DNA of 13,520 nucleotides from CAZMUQ01 sp964569845 (GTDB taxonomy: Archaea; Thermoproteota; Bathyarchaeia; Hecatellales; Hecatellaceae), in contig CAZMUQ010000028.1 in assembly GCA_964569845.1 (NCBI GenBank), positions 1 to 13,520 on the forward strand, in the 5' to 3' direction. Shown in pieces: positions 13,466 through 13,520 of the stretch. The first letter of the stretch is position 1. The number at the start of each line of letters is the position of its first letter. The position numbers were made by a program, and so were the translations under genes. The notes below the pieces were generated by a model that was not told the origin of the DNA, searched no databases, and worked only from the letters and a program-made list of their open reading frames with translations.

Positions 13466-13520
13466 TTAATAGGCTGTCGAAAAATTCTTAGAGAGTTCTG
13501 CTTGATTTATTCTTTTTGGG
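13466..13520 (-). mobile_element. possible insertion-sequence end at right edge
   Basis: GGCTGTCGAAAAATTC at 13472-13487 resembles the GGCTGTyGAAAAA-type terminal inverted repeats seen in several DDE transposase insertion sequences. On the minus strand two frames enter from the edge: one ends at 13466 (reading KRINQAELSKNFSTAY) and one ends at 13488 (reading KKNKSSRTL), so a transposase C-terminus ending inside the repeat is possible. The other end and any target duplication are outside the window, so this remains a suggestion. Confidence 0.25.

Noticed and set aside
13126..13491. 121-codon plus-strand open frame over the DUF2148 gene
   Set aside because: It lies opposite a clear DUF2148 protein with its Cys motif and shows no family pattern itself.
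1..13520. CRISPR array, tRNA or rRNA genes
   Set aside because: No regularly spaced repeats, no cloverleaf with GGTTCGAATCC-like T-arm and no rRNA-like conserved stretch was seen in any gap.

Overview
The window looks like chromosomal DNA from an archaeon, probably a thermophilic or anaerobic member of the Thermoproteota/Bathyarchaeia-like lineages; the exact lineage is inference. The grounds are a ThiD-ThiN fusion in place of bacterial ThiE, a B12-dependent ribonucleotide reductase, and TATA-type promoters about 25 bases before short leaders. Ribosome sites are of the GGTGA type, TTG starts are frequent, arginine codons are mostly AGA/AGG, and the solute-binding protein has a membrane anchor with a proline linker rather than a lipobox. 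The DNA is strongly AT-rich throughout.

Layout. 1-1472 (minus strand): the first 15 codons of an acyl-CoA dehydrogenase run off the left edge; before it in the same direction lie a hexapeptide-repeat acyltransferase and a small heat shock protein (Hsp20). 1473-1597 is a divergent promoter region. 1598-2965 (plus) is thiDN for thiamine synthesis. It meets nrdJ (minus, 2962-5082) tail to tail, and the two stop codons share the bases TTAA. 5083-5177 is a second divergent promoter region, leading to a zinc deacetylase of the histone deacetylase family (5178-6269) that ends in a hairpin. A small winged-helix protein follows (6397-6615).

6813-12266 is a complete five-gene peptide-type ABC importer operon: binding protein, two permeases and two ATPases. 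The last four genes are packed with 0, -4 and 3 base spacings. A 55-base gap with an AT hairpin and T-run separates the binding protein gene from the permeases, a place where transcription could be thinned out. The importer would bring peptides or similar solutes into the cell, powered by the two ATPases, each of which carries a four-cysteine C-terminal motif.

12267-13520 is a less ordered accessory stretch. It has a 15-base inverted repeat over the end of the operon, a start-less protein-like fragment, a TIGR04076-family gene broken by two apparent one-base deletions, a DUF2148 iron-sulfur protein on the minus strand, and a possible insertion-sequence end at the right edge.

I see no CRISPR array, tRNA, rRNA or clear new multi-gene system. 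The most useful leads are the doubly shifted TIGR04076 gene, the inverted repeat around the operon end, the shared 37-base segment in the two ATPase genes, and the heavy use of TTG starts.
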